Below, piece by piece: positions 1 to 6,887 of a stretch of DNA of 20,998 bases. Source of the DNA: an uncultured Blautia sp. (lineage in GTDB: Bacteria > Bacillota > Clostridia > Lachnospirales > Lachnospiraceae); assembly GCA_934408705.1 (NCBI GenBank), contig CAKRVL010000041.1, positions 1 to 20,998 on the forward strand, read 5' to 3'. Every line of letters starts with the position of its first letter. Positions within the stretch are counted from its first letter, which is position 1. The position numbers and the translations under genes were made by a program. The notes under the pieces are model-generated. The model was given only the letters and a program-made list of their open reading frames with translations, did no database searches and was not told the DNA's origin.

Positions 1-45
1 CATATCAGCGTTACCTTCTGTAAACATGTAAACCCATTTTGCCAT
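1..45 (-). CDS. ppdK: Pyruvate, phosphate dikinase, N-terminal 15 codons only (gene runs off the window)
   Basis: The reading frame starting at the ATG at 45 gives MAKWVYMFTEGNADM, which matches the characteristic N-terminus of pyruvate, phosphate dikinase (MAKWVY.F.EGNADM). The enzyme interconverts pyruvate + ATP + Pi with phosphoenolpyruvate + AMP + PPi in the cytosol. A good ribosome site (GGAGGA at 55-60 on the minus strand) sits 9 nt upstream. It lies downstream of a PPi-type phosphofructokinase in the same direction, but a separate promoter at 109-137 suggests independent transcription. Only the first 15 residues are visible, so catalytic residues cannot be checked; the call rests on the N-terminal signature and the neighbour. 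Confidence 0.85.
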   Translation of the reverse strand, partial: MAKWVYMFTEGNADM

Positions 46-68
46 TTTACATTTTCCTCCTAAAAATT

Positions 69-108
69 TGTTCATTGAACATAAACTATGTTTTATACGC
101 ACATAGTT
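69..108. promoter_or_regulatory. Three overlapping dyads at the ppdK transcription start (possible operator or leader hairpin)
   Basis: Perfect dyads: TGTTCA-T-TGAACA (69-81), AACATA-AAC-TATGTT (78-92) and AACTATG-N11-CATAGTT (84-90 with 102-108). They share arms, so in RNA they would be mutually exclusive hairpins; as DNA they form an operator-like cluster just downstream of the ppdK -10 box and upstream of the ribosome site. Confidence 0.4.
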
Positions 109-137
109 ATTTTATCGGCTTATTCGTCATTCGTCAA
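109..137 (-). promoter_or_regulatory. Putative sigma-A promoter for ppdK
   Basis: Minus-strand TTGACG (132-137), 17-bp spacer, TAAAAT (109-114). Predicted transcription start is near 102, giving a leader of about 55 nt. Close consensus match and ideal spacing; not experimentally supported. Confidence 0.6.
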
Positions 138-148
138 GGTAATTCTGG

Positions 149-168
149 CAAAAATCAATCAATTTTTG
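149..168. terminator. Weak AT-only stem-loop after the phosphofructokinase gene
   Basis: CAAAAAT-(6 nt)-ATTTTTG forms a 7-bp, AT-rich stem just beyond the phosphofructokinase stop codon. It is in the right place for a terminator, but stability is low and there is no clean T tract after it. Confidence 0.25.
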
Positions 169-176
169 TCATTTTA

Positions 177-1433
177 TTAATTTTTTCTTTTTTTTCCGGC
201 ATTCAGCACCAGATGACGAGGAACACCGTTCACCATAATTGGCTGATAATCGCCCTGGATCAGAGGCTTGATATAGTCGATAAAATCTTTGGTAACGTTA
301 TTTGCATCTTTATTCATCCAGTTTCTCGGTACTAATTTCTCTTCATTTGCAATACGGTGTACATCATAGATTCCTGTAGCTGCCATGTAAGGATCATCAG
401 ATACACGATCGATTACCACCATCTTACCGGTATCCCCTTCATCTGCTGCCTTCACTGCTGCACCGCCAACCATCATTGCCTCGTCAATGTCTACACGGGA
501 AGCCATGTGGGAAGCACTTCTCTGAAGTGTGGAAAGCTCTACGGCACGAGTCTTGCAGCCACACTCTGCTGCCAGGAAATTAGCCAGATAAGTAGCTGTT
601 CCCTGAAGCTGCTTGTGGCCAAACGCATCTACATAATCCCCTACGCTTCCCAACTCGCATACGTAGCGGCCGTCAGCCAGCTTGATTCCCTCTGATACAG
701 CAATGACAACAGAGGATTTTTTCTTAAGGAGTTCTTTTACTTTGGCAAGGAATTTATCTACATCAAATGGAACCTCCGGAAGATAGATCAGATCCGGACC
801 ATCGCAATCCTCTGACTTGGACAGCGCAGTGGCACCTGTAAGCCAGCCAGCATTTCTTCCCATGATCTCCATAATTGTGATCATATTTTTCTTATAGGTA
901 AGGCCTTCTGCATCACGGATCACTTCCTTAGTGGAAGCAGCAATGTACTTAGCTGCACTTCCGAAGCCTGGTGTATGATCTGTAAGTGCAAGGTCATTAT
1001 CAATAGTCTTCGGTACGCCAAGGAATTTCTGTGTCTGACCAGTAATGATCGCATAATCGGAAAGCTTCTTAATGGTGTCCATGGAGTCATTTCCACCGAT
1101 ATATATAAATGCATAAATATCCAGCTTATTCAGAATCTCAAATATTTTCTCATAGATAGCCTTATCTTCATGGATCTCCGGAAGCTTATAGCGGCAGGAA
1201 CCCAGGAATGCGGACGGTGTCCTCTTCAGAAGCTCAATATCAAGCTCGGAATGAATCTGGGTAGAAAGATCAATATACTGTTCATCAAGCAGGCCCTGGA
1301 TTCCGTGAAGCATTCCGTATACCTTATCAAAACCACGCTCTACTGCATTCTTATACACTCCTGCAAGACTGGAATTGATCACAGATGTGGGGCCTCCGGA
1401 CTGTCCTACAATAATATTTCTTTTCTTTGCCAT
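177..1433 (-). CDS. pfp: 6-phosphofructokinase, probably PPi-dependent
   Basis: A 418-residue cytosolic glycolytic enzyme phosphorylating fructose 6-phosphate to the 1,6-bisphosphate. The N-terminal phosphate-binding loop is GQSGGPTSVIN (10-20), the substrate motif is TIDND (143-147) and the sugar-phosphate motif is MGRNAGW (191-197). Two residues mark phosphoryl-donor choice in the PfkA family: ATP enzymes have Gly in GGDGS and Gly in PGTIDND, whereas this protein has Asp116 in GGNDS and Lys142 in PKTIDND, the pattern of PPi-dependent enzymes. Asn115 replaces the more usual Asp of GGDDS. Start ATG has a strong ribosome site (GAGGAGG, 7 nt spacing) and a promoter at 1507-1535. It precedes ppdK, whose product makes or uses PPi, which supports a PPi-linked glycolysis. 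Donor specificity is inferred, not shown. Confidence 0.9.
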   Translation of the reverse strand: MAKKRNIIVGQSGGPTSVINSSLAGVYKNAVERGFDKVYGMLHGIQGLLDEQYIDLSTQIHSELDIELLKRTPSAFLGSCRYKLPEIHEDKAIYEKIFEILNKLDIYAFIYIGGNDSMDTIKKLSDYAIITGQTQKFLGVPKTIDNDLALTDHTPGFGSAAKYIAASTKEVIRDAEGLTYKKNMITIMEIMGRNAGWLTGATALSKSEDCDGPDLIYLPEVPFDVDKFLAKVKELLKKKSSVVIAVSEGIKLADGRYVCELGSVGDYVDAFGHKQLQGTATYLANFLAAECGCKTRAVELSTLQRSASHMASRVDIDEAMMVGGAAVKAADEGDTGKMVVIDRVSDDPYMAATGIYDVHRIANEEKLVPRNWMNKDANNVTKDFIDYIKPLIQGDYQPIMVNGVPRHLVLNAGKKRKN

Positions 1434-1506
1434 TATGGTGTTCCTCCTCTATTTCAAATGAATGCGGGTGACAAATTTATTTTAGCTCTTCACCCTATAA
1501 TTGTAC

Positions 1507-1535
1507 AGTTTACCAAAGTCGCGTAGCAAAGTCAA
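1507..1535 (-). promoter_or_regulatory. Putative promoter for the phosphofructokinase gene
   Basis: Minus-strand TTGACT (1530-1535), 17-bp spacer, TAAACT (1507-1512), about 75 bp upstream of the ATG. A nearby TACAAT has no -35 at proper spacing. Confidence 0.45.
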
Positions 1536-1596
1536 TGATATATTGTGTATTTTGCATATTTAATTGCGTTTTTATTCAATTTTTATATGTATTATT

Positions 1597-1617
1597 TATA
1601 CAAGTTGTAATATACAA
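1597..1617. promoter_or_regulatory. Alternating TACAA/TTGTA half-sites upstream of the epimerase gene
   Basis: TACAA-G-TTGTA-ATA-TACAA (1599-1617) contains two overlapping perfect palindromes and a direct repeat TATACAA (1597-1603 and 1611-1617). It lies about 55 bp upstream of the epimerase ATG in the divergent intergenic region, so it could be an operator or could overlap the promoter. No clear -35/-10 pair was found for the plus-strand gene. Confidence 0.35.
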
Positions 1618-1671
1618 TCAGGAAACGAGGTGGTAAAATAATTTTAATATCATACATGGAGGTTTTACATC

Positions 1672-2550
1672 ATGAAAAGAATTTTAGAAAATGATTTTCT
1701 GAAAGTGACAATTGATGATCATGGTGCTGAGCTGGTCAGCATTTATGACAAAGAAAAGAGTCGTGAGGTGATCTGGCAGGGAGATCCCAGTTTCTGGGGA
1801 CGCCATGCGCCGGTGCTTTTTCCAAATGTAGGAAAGCATTATGGAAATCATTATCGAATTGATGGAAAGGAATATTCTTCCAAACAGCATGGATTTGCCC
1901 GTGATACAGATTTCACATGCATTGATTCCACACCGGATTCTGTGACACATCAGATACGTTCTACAGAAGAAACGCGAGAGCTTTATCCCTTTGACTTCGT
2001 ACTTCGCATCCGTCATATTCTGAAGGGACGAACACTTACTGTGAGCTGGAAGGTTGCCAATAACAGTGACCGGGATATGTATTTTGCTATTGGCGGACAT
2101 CCGACTTTCAATGTGCCGGTTCTTCCGGATACCAGAAGAAGTGATTACCACCTGACCTTCGACGGACAGGACAGCCTTACTTATCTTCTGCTTGATCCTG
2201 AAAGCGGCACTGCCAAAGCAGATGAGAAAGCAGTTCTTAAGCTGGAGAACGGCACCTGTCAAATTGATGACCACATGTTTGATCATGATGCGCTGGTATT
2301 TGACAACCAGATTACAAGGGCAGGCATTGCACTGCCAGATGGTACTCCTTATGTTGAGCTGCGCTGCGTAGGTTTCCCGAATTTCGGCATCTGGTCCGCA
2401 TCCCAGGATGCCCCATTTGTCTGCCTGGAGCCCTGGATGGGACGCTGTGACGACTGCGGATTTACAGGAGAGCTTTCTCAGAAGCCCTTTATCAATCATC
2501 TGAAAATGGACGAGATGTTTGAGACAGCTTACACCATTGAAGTATTTTAA
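1672..2550 (+). CDS. Aldose 1-epimerase family protein (LacX/GalM-like)
   Basis: A 292-residue cytosolic protein of the galactose-mutarotase fold, the LacX-like branch. Conserved catalytic-type positions are visible: His73 in QHGFARD, His143 in IGGHPTFN and Glu253 in CLEPWMG. In this family the two histidines bind and protonate the sugar ring oxygen and the Glu acts as base, interconverting alpha and beta anomers of aldoses. The exact sugar is not predictable; LacX-type members may act on phosphorylated or other hexoses. Start ATG has GGAGG at 1658-1662, 9 nt away. It is transcribed divergently from the phosphofructokinase gene and converges with the acyltransferase gene, with only 9 bp between stop codons. 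Length is normal for the family. Confidence 0.85.
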   Translation: MKRILENDFLKVTIDDHGAELVSIYDKEKSREVIWQGDPSFWGRHAPVLFPNVGKHYGNHYRIDGKEYSSKQHGFARDTDFTCIDSTPDSVTHQIRSTEETRELYPFDFVLRIRHILKGRTLTVSWKVANNSDRDMYFAIGGHPTFNVPVLPDTRRSDYHLTFDGQDSLTYLLLDPESGTAKADEKAVLKLENGTCQIDDHMFDHDALVFDNQITRAGIALPDGTPYVELRCVGFPNFGIWSASQDAPFVCLEPWMGRCDDCGFTGELSQKPFINHLKMDEMFETAYTIEVF

Positions 2551-2559
2551 ATCCCCTTC

Positions 2560-3603
2560 TTACAGCCTTCGGGATTTCCTCTGGATACTCTTTCTCATAT
2601 AGCAATAAAGTCCTACCATCACTGCTGTGCCTGCAAACACAAACATCATTCCATATTGATGATATCCCTTTGCCAACAGTGTCTTCCGGCCCTTAAAGCT
2701 TCTGGATAAAGCCTGCAGCACAGCATAATGAAGGACATAGATAAGCATGGAATAGTCCTTTCCAACCCTTGCCAGTATCCTGGTCACAGTATTTTCCACA
2801 TAAAAGTTCTGCCAGCCAATAAAGAGAAGGAAAACACATACTGCAAGTAAAATGGTTCCGGCATACTCATCCTCTGTTCCCAGGGCATTCATCTGCTCCA
2901 GCCACTTCTGCTCCATAAGTGCCATACTCCAGAAAACAGGAATACCGCACGCCAGCAATACCATTTTCTTCTTATCAAGAAATTTCAGAAGCGCTTCCTT
3001 CCGGAATCCAAACCAGCATCCCAGCCAGAAGAAGGGCAGGCCACAGTAAAGAAAATTCCTTGCATAATGAATATGGCAGTAATCTTCCCCCAGAAAAATC
3101 AGGGAGTAATTTCCTCTTATCAGATTACCCACAAGAAGTACCGGAATTGCCAGATATGCCATTTTCCATAAACCCAGACGATTTACAATACAAGCAATTA
3201 TAAGCACATAAAGAAGCGCCTGAAGATACCACAGGTGTGGCACGATCGGGGAAAAATTCCACAGAAGAAAATCTTCCGGCACTCTCTCCTCCAGCCGCTC
3301 CGACAGCGCTGTTTTTATATTCTGTCTGGATGAAACAGCCAGACAAATTTCCCACAGCAGATAAAAAAGGTTTGCACTAACGGTGATTGTGAAAATTCTG
3401 CCAATCTGCTTCTTTTCCCTCCTGCCGGCGATTGTTTCAGGATAAAAGAAGCCTGTGATCATAAAAAATACAGGTACTGCAAAACGGCACAGAATCAAAA
3501 ATGCATCTCCATTTTGTACCTCAAGCGGTTTATGGATTTCCACCACTGCAACTGCAGCCAGGCATTTCAAAATATCAATACACGTCCAACGTCTTTTTTT
3601 CAT
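2560..3603 (-). CDS. Acyltransferase-3 family integral membrane protein
   Basis: A 347-residue polytopic membrane protein with about ten hydrophobic segments. The N-terminus (RRWTCIDILKCLAAVAVVEIH) followed by the second segment (FAVPVFFMITGFFY) is the signature of acyltransferase-3 proteins, which move acetyl or succinyl groups onto cell-surface glycans, lipids or peptidoglycan. The acceptor cannot be told from sequence. The ATG at 3603 was chosen because the family signature begins there and GGAG/GAGG lie just upstream; the frame is open to a TTG at 3669, giving 22 more residues without family similarity. It follows glyS by about 80 bp on the same strand and is probably read through from the glyS promoter. 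The link to glyS appears incidental. Confidence 0.75.
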   Translation of the reverse strand: MKKRRWTCIDILKCLAAVAVVEIHKPLEVQNGDAFLILCRFAVPVFFMITGFFYPETIAGRREKKQIGRIFTITVSANLFYLLWEICLAVSSRQNIKTALSERLEERVPEDFLLWNFSPIVPHLWYLQALLYVLIIACIVNRLGLWKMAYLAIPVLLVGNLIRGNYSLIFLGEDYCHIHYARNFLYCGLPFFWLGCWFGFRKEALLKFLDKKKMVLLACGIPVFWSMALMEQKWLEQMNALGTEDEYAGTILLAVCVFLLFIGWQNFYVENTVTRILARVGKDYSMLIYVLHYAVLQALSRSFKGRKTLLAKGYHQYGMMFVFAGTAVMVGLYCYMRKSIQRKSRRL

Positions 3604-3684
3604 TTCCTCGTAACTCCAAAAAAACAATTCAAAAGGACCAACCATCTGTTCCCAGAAGGTCAGTCCCAAACTTACCAGATTCCC

Positions 3685-5079
3685 TTAAAATGTAAATTTA
3701 TCTGCAAAGTAAGCATCCAGCTCATCAATCTTAATACGAACCTGCTCCATAGAATCACGGTCACGAACAGTTACCATACCATCTGTCTCGGAATCGAAAT
3801 CATAGGTCACACAGAACGGAGTACCGATCTCATCCTGTCTTCTGTAACGTTTACCGATATTTCCACGATCATCAAACTCGCAGTTATATTTCTTGGATAA
3901 CTGAGCGTAAATCTTCTCAGCACCCTCATTCAGCTTCTTGGAAAGCGGAAGCACACCGATCTTAACAGGTGCAAGTGCCGGATGGAAATGAAGAACTGTA
4001 CGGACATCATTCTTCTCAGCGTCAAGAACTTCCTCATCATATGCGCTGCAAAGGAATGCCAGAACCACACGGTCAGCTCCAAGTGACGGCTCAATTACAT
4101 ATGGAATATATTTCTGCTTCTTCTCATCATCGAAGTAAGTAAGATCCTGTCCGGATACATTCTGATGCTGGGTAAGGTCGTAGTCAGTTCTGTCTGCGAT
4201 TCCCCACAACTCGCCCCATCCGAATGGGAAAAGGAATTCAACATCAGTAGTAGCCTTACTGTAGAAGCTCAGTTCCTCCTGATCATGGTCACGATAACGT
4301 ACTTCCTCGTCCTTCAGGCCAAGTGCATGAAGCCAGTTCAGGCAGAAGCTCTTCCAGTATGCAAACCACTCAAGGTCTGTGTCTGGCTCGCAGAAGAACT
4401 CAAGCTCCATCTGCTCGAACTCACGGGTACGGAATGTAAAGTTACCCGGTGTGATCTCGTTACGGAAGGATTTACCGATCTGGCCGATACCAAACGGAAT
4501 CTTCTTACGGGATGTTCTCTGTACATTCTTAAAGTTTACAAAAATACCCTGTGCAGTCTCCGGTCTTAAATATACTGTATTCTTAGCATCCTCAGTTACA
4601 CCCTGGAAGGTCTTGAACATCAGATTGAACTGACGGATATCTGTGAAATTATGCTTACCGCAGGAAGGACATGGAACATTATGCTCTTCGATGAAGTTCT
4701 TCATCTCTTCCTGGGACCATCCGTCTACAGAACTCTCCAACTCAATGCCATGCTCCTGGCTGTAGTCCTCGATGATCTTATCCGCACGGAAACGCTCATG
4801 GCACTCCTTGCAATCCATAAGCGGATCGGAAAAGCTTCCCAGATGTCCGGATGCGATCCAGGTCTGCGGGTTCATCAGGATCGCGCAGTCAACGCCAACA
4901 TTATATGGAGACTCCTGAATGAATTTCTGCCACCATGCTCGCTTAACGTTATTCTTAAGCTCTACTCCAAGGTTACCATAGTCCCATGTATTAGCAAGAC
5001 CGCCATAGATCTCAGAACCTGGGTAAACGAATCCCCTTGCTTTTGCCAGAGCAATAATCTTATCCATTGTTTTTTCCAT
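3685..5079 (-). CDS. glyS: Glycyl-tRNA synthetase, homodimeric class II type
   Basis: A 464-residue cytosolic enzyme charging tRNA-Gly. It is the single-chain alpha2 type, not the alpha/beta type. Visible features: N-terminal [15 protein letters not shown]; an inserted segment with Cys pairs ([13 protein letters not shown]); motif 2 ([15 protein letters not shown]); motif 3 (EPSLGADR); and a C-terminal anticodon-binding domain from about residue 370 ([10 protein letters not shown] onward, [14 protein letters not shown]). The ATG at 5079 has GAGGAG 7 nt upstream, whereas an ATG five codons earlier has none. It has its own strong promoter (5127-5155). The predicted leader is only about 40 nt, too short for the T-box riboswitch often found on Firmicutes synthetase genes. 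Often listed as glyQS in Firmicutes. Confidence 0.97.
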   Translation of the reverse strand: MEKTMDKIIALAKARGFVYPGSEIYGGLANTWDYGNLGVELKNNVKRAWWQKFIQESPYNVGVDCAILMNPQTWIASGHLGSFSDPLMDCKECHERFRADKIIEDYSQEHGIELESSVDGWSQEEMKNFIEEHNVPCPSCGKHNFTDIRQFNLMFKTFQGVTEDAKNTVYLRPETAQGIFVNFKNVQRTSRKKIPFGIGQIGKSFRNEITPGNFTFRTREFEQMELEFFCEPDTDLEWFAYWKSFCLNWLHALGLKDEEVRYRDHDQEELSFYSKATTDVEFLFPFGWGELWGIADRTDYDLTQHQNVSGQDLTYFDDEKKQKYIPYVIEPSLGADRVVLAFLCSAYDEEVLDAEKNDVRTVLHFHPALAPVKIGVLPLSKKLNEGAEKIYAQLSKKYNCEFDDRGNIGKRYRRQDEIGTPFCVTYDFDSETDGMVTVRDRDSMEQVRIKIDELDAYFADKFTF

Positions 5080-5126
5080 GATATCTCTCCTCATTATTTA
5101 ATAGATGAAAAAGTCTTTTACGATAC

Positions 5127-5155
5127 ATTATACTCGTTACATTTAATTTTGTAAA
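5127..5155 (-). promoter_or_regulatory. Strong putative promoter for glyS
   Basis: Minus-strand TTTACA (5150-5155), 17-bp spacer, perfect TATAAT (5127-5132), in the 90-bp gap between recO and glyS. Predicted start near 5120. Confidence 0.7.
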
Positions 5156-5169
5156 GTTGTAAAAGGGAA

Positions 5170-5937
5170 TCACACCATAACCTCCAGAATCTGCAGGCTT
5201 TTGAACCTTTTATCTGTATTCCCTGCCACATAAGGCTGAATATGCCGCTCCAGCTCCCACAGCACCTCATCTGTCACCGTGAAGCTGTACAGCTTCGTCA
5301 TAGGCGAGCTGACAATATATTGCATGGTATAAAGCGCTGCCGGTGAAATCCGCCGGGCAGTCCTCACTTCCTCTGCATCTGCCTTCTTCAGACAGTCACC
5401 CTCCAGAACTCCATGTGCGGCCTGGGAAAAGAACAGATTCTCTTTTTCTGTAAGCTCATCCCCGCAGCAGACACACCTGAAAAGCTCCGGCATAAGCCCC
5501 TGCTCTGTCATAGTCCGCAGCTCAAACACGCACCTTACCAGCCGGTCATCAATCTCAGGATTCAGAAGAGCCTTCACAGTGAGATAAAGAAGATTCATCA
5601 TATTCTTCTCATCTGTGCCCTCTCTTCCGAAATAATCCGCCAGTTCCAGGAAATAATACCCATAATATACTCCTGGCTGTCTGGTGGCCAGTTCCACGAA
5701 ATGATGAGTCACGGTCACCTGATTAAGATTATAACTACTGCGCCCCTCATACAGGGTAAAGTTCCCGAATACAAAGGGATTCGCAGCCGCTATGAATGGG
5801 CTGTTCTGCCTCCTGGCACCTTTGGCAAAGGCAGAAATCTTACCCCGTTCCCTGGTAAGAAGCACGATCCGCTTATCATACTCCCCCACAGGCTGGGCCG
5901 AAAGCACAATTCCCTGTACCGTGATCAGATCACTCAT
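5170..5937 (-). CDS. recO: DNA repair protein RecO
   Basis: A 255-residue recombination mediator of the RecFOR pathway that loads RecA onto SSB-coated single-stranded DNA. The N-terminal OB-fold (residues 1-80: VQGIVLSAQPVGEYDKR, KGARRQNSPF, FVFGNFTLYEGRSSYNL) is typical, followed by the helical domain. The usual four-Cys zinc site is partly degenerate: RCVCCG keeps the first pair, but the second pair reads GVLEGDC, so one Cys position is Glu. The start ATG lies 2 bp after the era stop codon, with a GAAGGA ribosome site inside the era 3' end, so translation is probably coupled to era. Confidence 0.95.
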   Translation of the reverse strand: MSDLITVQGIVLSAQPVGEYDKRIVLLTRERGKISAFAKGARRQNSPFIAAANPFVFGNFTLYEGRSSYNLNQVTVTHHFVELATRQPGVYYGYYFLELADYFGREGTDEKNMMNLLYLTVKALLNPEIDDRLVRCVFELRTMTEQGLMPELFRCVCCGDELTEKENLFFSQAAHGVLEGDCLKKADAEEVRTARRISPAALYTMQYIVSSPMTKLYSFTVTDEVLWELERHIQPYVAGNTDKRFKSLQILEVMV

Positions 5938-5939
5938 TT

Positions 5940-6848
5940 TCAGATTTCCTTCTTATCGTAACCAAAGTTCTTGATCATAAAATCGCTGTCCCGCCAGTCC
6001 TTCTTCACTTTTACCCAAAGCTTCAGATTCACCTTGGAATCCAGCATACGCTCCAGTTCAAATCTGGCATTACTGCCGATCTTCTTCAGCATGGCACCGC
6101 CTTTTCCGATAATGATACCCTTATGGGAATCCCTCTCGCAGATAATAGTAGCATCAATATCTACAATAGGATTTTTGCCCGGGCGCTCCTTCATCCTGTC
6201 AATGGCAACTGCGATTCCATGTGGTATCTCTGCATCCAGGGCATGAAGAGCTTTCTCGCGGATCACCTCTGCAACGATCTGGCGCTGTGGCTGGTCAGTT
6301 ACAGTATCCTCGTCATAAAACATAGGACCATAAGGCAGATACTTCAGAATGCTGTCAATAATATCATCTGTATTCTGTCCGCGAAGAGCTGAACAAGGGA
6401 TAATCTCGGCAAAATCACAAATCTTACGATAAGTATCAATTGCCGGAAGGATCTCTTCTCTTTTTACTGTATCAATTTTATTGATGATCAGAATAACAGG
6501 CACACCAACGCCCTGCAGCTGCTCTGCAATATGGCGCTCACCGGCACCAATGAAGGTAGACGGCTCAACCAGCCACATAATAGCGTCAACCTCTTTCAGA
6601 GTACGCTCTGCAACAGCTACCATATATTCTCCAAGCTTATTCTTCGCCTTATGGATACCAGGAGTATCCAGGAAAACGATCTGCCCTTTATCGCAGGTAT
6701 AAACTGTCTGGATACGATTTCTGGTGGTCTGAGGCTTCTTAGAAGTAATGGCAATCTTCTGTCCGATCAGATGGTTCATCAGGGTAGACTTACCAACGTT
6801 AGGACGTCCTATAATTGCCACAAATCCGGATTTAAAATCTGGTGTCAT
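5940..6848 (-). CDS. era: GTPase Era
   Basis: A 302-residue essential GTPase that binds the 3' end of 16S rRNA during 30S subunit maturation. G1 is GRPNVGKST (14-22), G3 is DTPG near residue 60 and G4 is NKID near residue 124. The C-terminal KH domain has the IGKGGAMLKKIG loop and ends with VKVKKDWRD. Length is standard. It lies 39 bp downstream of the M16 protease gene and 2 bp upstream of recO on the same strand, so M16-era-recO looks like one operon. The ribosome site GAGGA is 9 nt from the ATG. Confidence 0.98.
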   Translation of the reverse strand: MTPDFKSGFVAIIGRPNVGKSTLMNHLIGQKIAITSKKPQTTRNRIQTVYTCDKGQIVFLDTPGIHKAKNKLGEYMVAVAERTLKEVDAIMWLVEPSTFIGAGERHIAEQLQGVGVPVILIINKIDTVKREEILPAIDTYRKICDFAEIIPCSALRGQNTDDIIDSILKYLPYGPMFYDEDTVTDQPQRQIVAEVIREKALHALDAEIPHGIAVAIDRMKERPGKNPIVDIDATIICERDSHKGIIIGKGGAMLKKIGSNARFELERMLDSKVNLKLWVKVKKDWRDSDFMIKNFGYDKKEI

Positions 6849-6887
6849 TAAAATATTTCCTCTTCTTTCTTAATCAGTTCATTATTA

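Noticed and set aside
975..1526. 183-codon plus-strand open frame over the phosphofructokinase gene
   Set aside because: Shadow of a well-supported gene; Cys/Ile-rich composition and no ribosome site.
1684..2499. 271-codon minus-strand open frame antisense to the epimerase gene
   Set aside because: It mirrors the epimerase gene's codons, has no ribosome site or recognisable domain, and the plus-strand frame has clear family motifs.
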